Positions 62,926 through 64,000 of a stretch of DNA of 64,000 nt are shown here, in pieces. A program made the position numbers and the translations under genes. Numbering within the stretch: position 1 is the stretch's first letter; the number at the start of each line of letters is the position of its first letter. The notes beneath the pieces are model-generated. The model was given only the letters and a program-made list of their open reading frames with translations, was not told where the DNA came from and did no database searches. The DNA comes from CBDCWO01 sp965223405 (GTDB lineage Bacteria > Bacteroidota > Bacteroidia > Chitinophagales > Saprospiraceae), in NCBI GenBank assembly GCA_965223405.1, contig CBDCWO010000006.1, positions 6,510,001 to 6,574,000 on the forward strand, read 5' to 3'.

Positions 62926-64000
62926 TTAAGCAAATTTCTCAAACATGGAGTGCATTATATAACGATACAGTTTCATTCTTTGTAAAATAATATCTCCCTT
63001 TACTAAATATCCTGTTTGCAAATTGATGACCGTGGGAACTTCATTAATCCGGGCCAATACATAAAACTTGTTGGTGGTATCTTTGGGATTTATGGTTTCC
63101 ACTACTCCTCTGAGAATACCATATTGTAAGAAGTTGTATGCTTTAAGTTTCAAATGAATCGTCTGGCCTTTTTTCAATTTAGAGATCGATGCCTGTGATA
63201 CTTCCAAACGTGCATAAAATACTTCGGCCTCTTCCGGTTTGACGGTTACCAAAGTGATCCCTTTTTCGGATTGGACCGTATTATATTTTTCATTGAATAA
63301 CGAGATAACCGTGCCTTCGACAGAAGAGCAAATGGTCAGTTTCTTAATTTCTTTAAGCAAAAAATCCATTTGTATTGCCAAATTTTGGATTTTCGATTCT
63401 TTTAGAAAAATGAGTTTTTTCTGTTCAATTATCTCTTGTTCGAGGTTGATCCATTGCAATTGCACACTTTGCAAGTTTTCACTAAATTGGTTTTTGTGAT
63501 TATCCCTTGCTGCCAGGATAAGTTGATAGTTCTTACGGGATTCTTCCAATTCGTTGATTTCATCAAGGTGGCTACGGCGATTTTCTTCATAATCGAGTTG
63601 ACTTAATGCACCATCCTTGTAGAGTTGGAAGTCCTTTTGCAGTCTGCTTTCTCCCAACTTTAATTTTTCATTAAGCGCTTTAATTTGTTCTTCCGCGCTT
63701 CGCATTTCAATAAAGCTGGATTCCTTGTTGTACTTATTTTTAGCAAAGACTAAGCTCTTCCGCTTTTCCAATTGAACTAGTTTCTTTTCTCGGTTGTCTA
63801 ATTCCTTTTTATCGAGATTCAAATTAATTTGCTGTAGGAAATATTCTTCTTTGACCTTAGCATATTCTGATAAGAGTCGGTCGTTTCTGAGCTGAATAAG
63901 CGTATCTCCAATTAGGACATTACTTCCTTCATTTACCCAAATCTTTTCAATGAAACCTTCTTCAGTTGCTTTGTATTGAATAGGAGCATTACGAGAAAAA
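62926..64000 (-). CDS. HlyD family efflux adaptor, 5' part beyond the window
   Basis: The frame is open from the stop at 62926 to the right edge, giving about 358 residues of a longer protein. GFIEKIWVNEGSNVLIGDTL is the N-terminal half of the lipoyl (barrel-sandwich) domain, followed by long coiled-coil hairpins (KEEYFLQQINLNLDKKELDN and LDEINELEESRKNYQL), the second lipoyl half (KLTICSSVEGTVISLFNEKY) and beta-domain strands (LEVSQASISKLKKGQTIHLK). It is a periplasmic membrane-fusion protein of an efflux or type I secretion pump. The N-terminal anchor and the pump lie outside the window. Confidence 0.85.
   Translation of the reverse strand, partial: FSRNAPIQYKATEEGFIEKIWVNEGSNVLIGDTLIQLRNDRLLSEYAKVKEEYFLQQINLNLDKKELDNREKKLVQLEKRKSLVFAKNKYNKESSFIEMRSAEEQIKALNEKLKLGESRLQKDFQLYKDGALSQLDYEENRRSHLDEINELEESRKNYQLILAARDNHKNQFSENLQSVQLQWINLEQEIIEQKKLIFLKESKIQNLAIQMDFLLKEIKKLTICSSVEGTVISLFNEKYNTVQSEKGITLVTVKPEEAEVFYARLEVSQASISKLKKGQTIHLKLKAYNFLQYGILRGVVETINPKDTTNKFYVLARINEVPTVINLQTGYLVKGDIILQRMKLYRYIMHSMFEKFA

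Noticed and set aside
1..64000. tRNA or rRNA genes
   Set aside because: No cloverleaf-like TTCGANNCC arms with matching acceptor stems or rRNA-like conserved blocks were seen on either strand.

Overview
The window reads as chromosomal DNA of an aerobic, AT-rich Bacteroidota, most likely of the Saprospiria/Lewinella type. The signs are a type IX secretion C-terminal sorting domain (22065-22868), two large TonB-dependent receptors with carboxypeptidase-like N-terminal domains (31317-33683 and 40729-43074), a reporter-type propeller histidine kinase paired with a LytTR regulator (59201-62874), a GH92 mannosidase, a sulfatase and many lipoproteins. Start-site choice is often weakly marked by Shine-Dalgarno sequences, as usual in this phylum. 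The lineage is inferred from gene content only. I see no rRNA, tRNA or CRISPR array.

Layout. 1-13.2 kb: a cut DUF3010 gene, two methyltransferases, two SDR-type proteins, an S9 peptidase, TPR proteins and a large class III cyclase-TPR protein. 13.3-22.9 kb: GH92 mannosidase, class D beta-lactamase, SAP-domain protein, M20 amidohydrolase, ArsR/SRPBCC pair, and a cysteine dioxygenase-like/DsrE pair. 23.8-31.2 kb, nearly all on the minus strand: two class C beta-lactamase-like hydrolases interleaved with three DUF1579-like secreted proteins (one frameshifted), then an NYN-LOTUS protein. 31.3-43.1 kb: two paralogous TonB receptors enclosing a minus-strand locus with a MoxR-like AAA+ ATPase, a vWA protein, an apparent pseudo-ATPase and two unrecognised proteins. 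This is the best candidate for an undescribed system. 43.3-48.8 kb: an L-fuconate dehydratase gene split by an IS630-family element, a Gfo/Idh/MocA oxidoreductase and a TPR regulator. 48.8-58.4 kb: TIR-like/DUF2188 pair, sulfatase, sterol-desaturase-like enzyme, homocysteine methyltransferase, a 1 kb intergenic repeat block and several DUF genes. 58.6-64 kb: a YceI-sensor-LytTR operon and the end of a HlyD-type efflux adaptor.

The intergenic DNA is rich in mobile repeats. At least three palindromic elements of about 163-165 bp, plus one diverged copy, sit in CTAG sites with duplicated TA. One of them shares its outer end with the complete IS630-family element at 43287-44657, so these look like MITEs moved by that transposase or a relative. 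A second family of about 60 bp hairpins (5.8-6.0 and 19.0-19.2 kb) and a 532-544 bp higher-order duplication (53.6-54.6 kb) are separate.

Functional themes are glycan and sugar-acid breakdown (GH92, sulfatase, FucD, Gfo/Idh/MocA), envelope signalling (cyclase-TPR, LytS/LytTR) and candidate conflict or stress functions (MoxR-vWA locus, TIR-like/DUF2188 pair, NYN-LOTUS). Two genes (25.6-26.3 kb and 56.9-57.8 kb) look broken by single-base changes in homopolymers, so assembly error should be ruled out before calling them pseudogenes.
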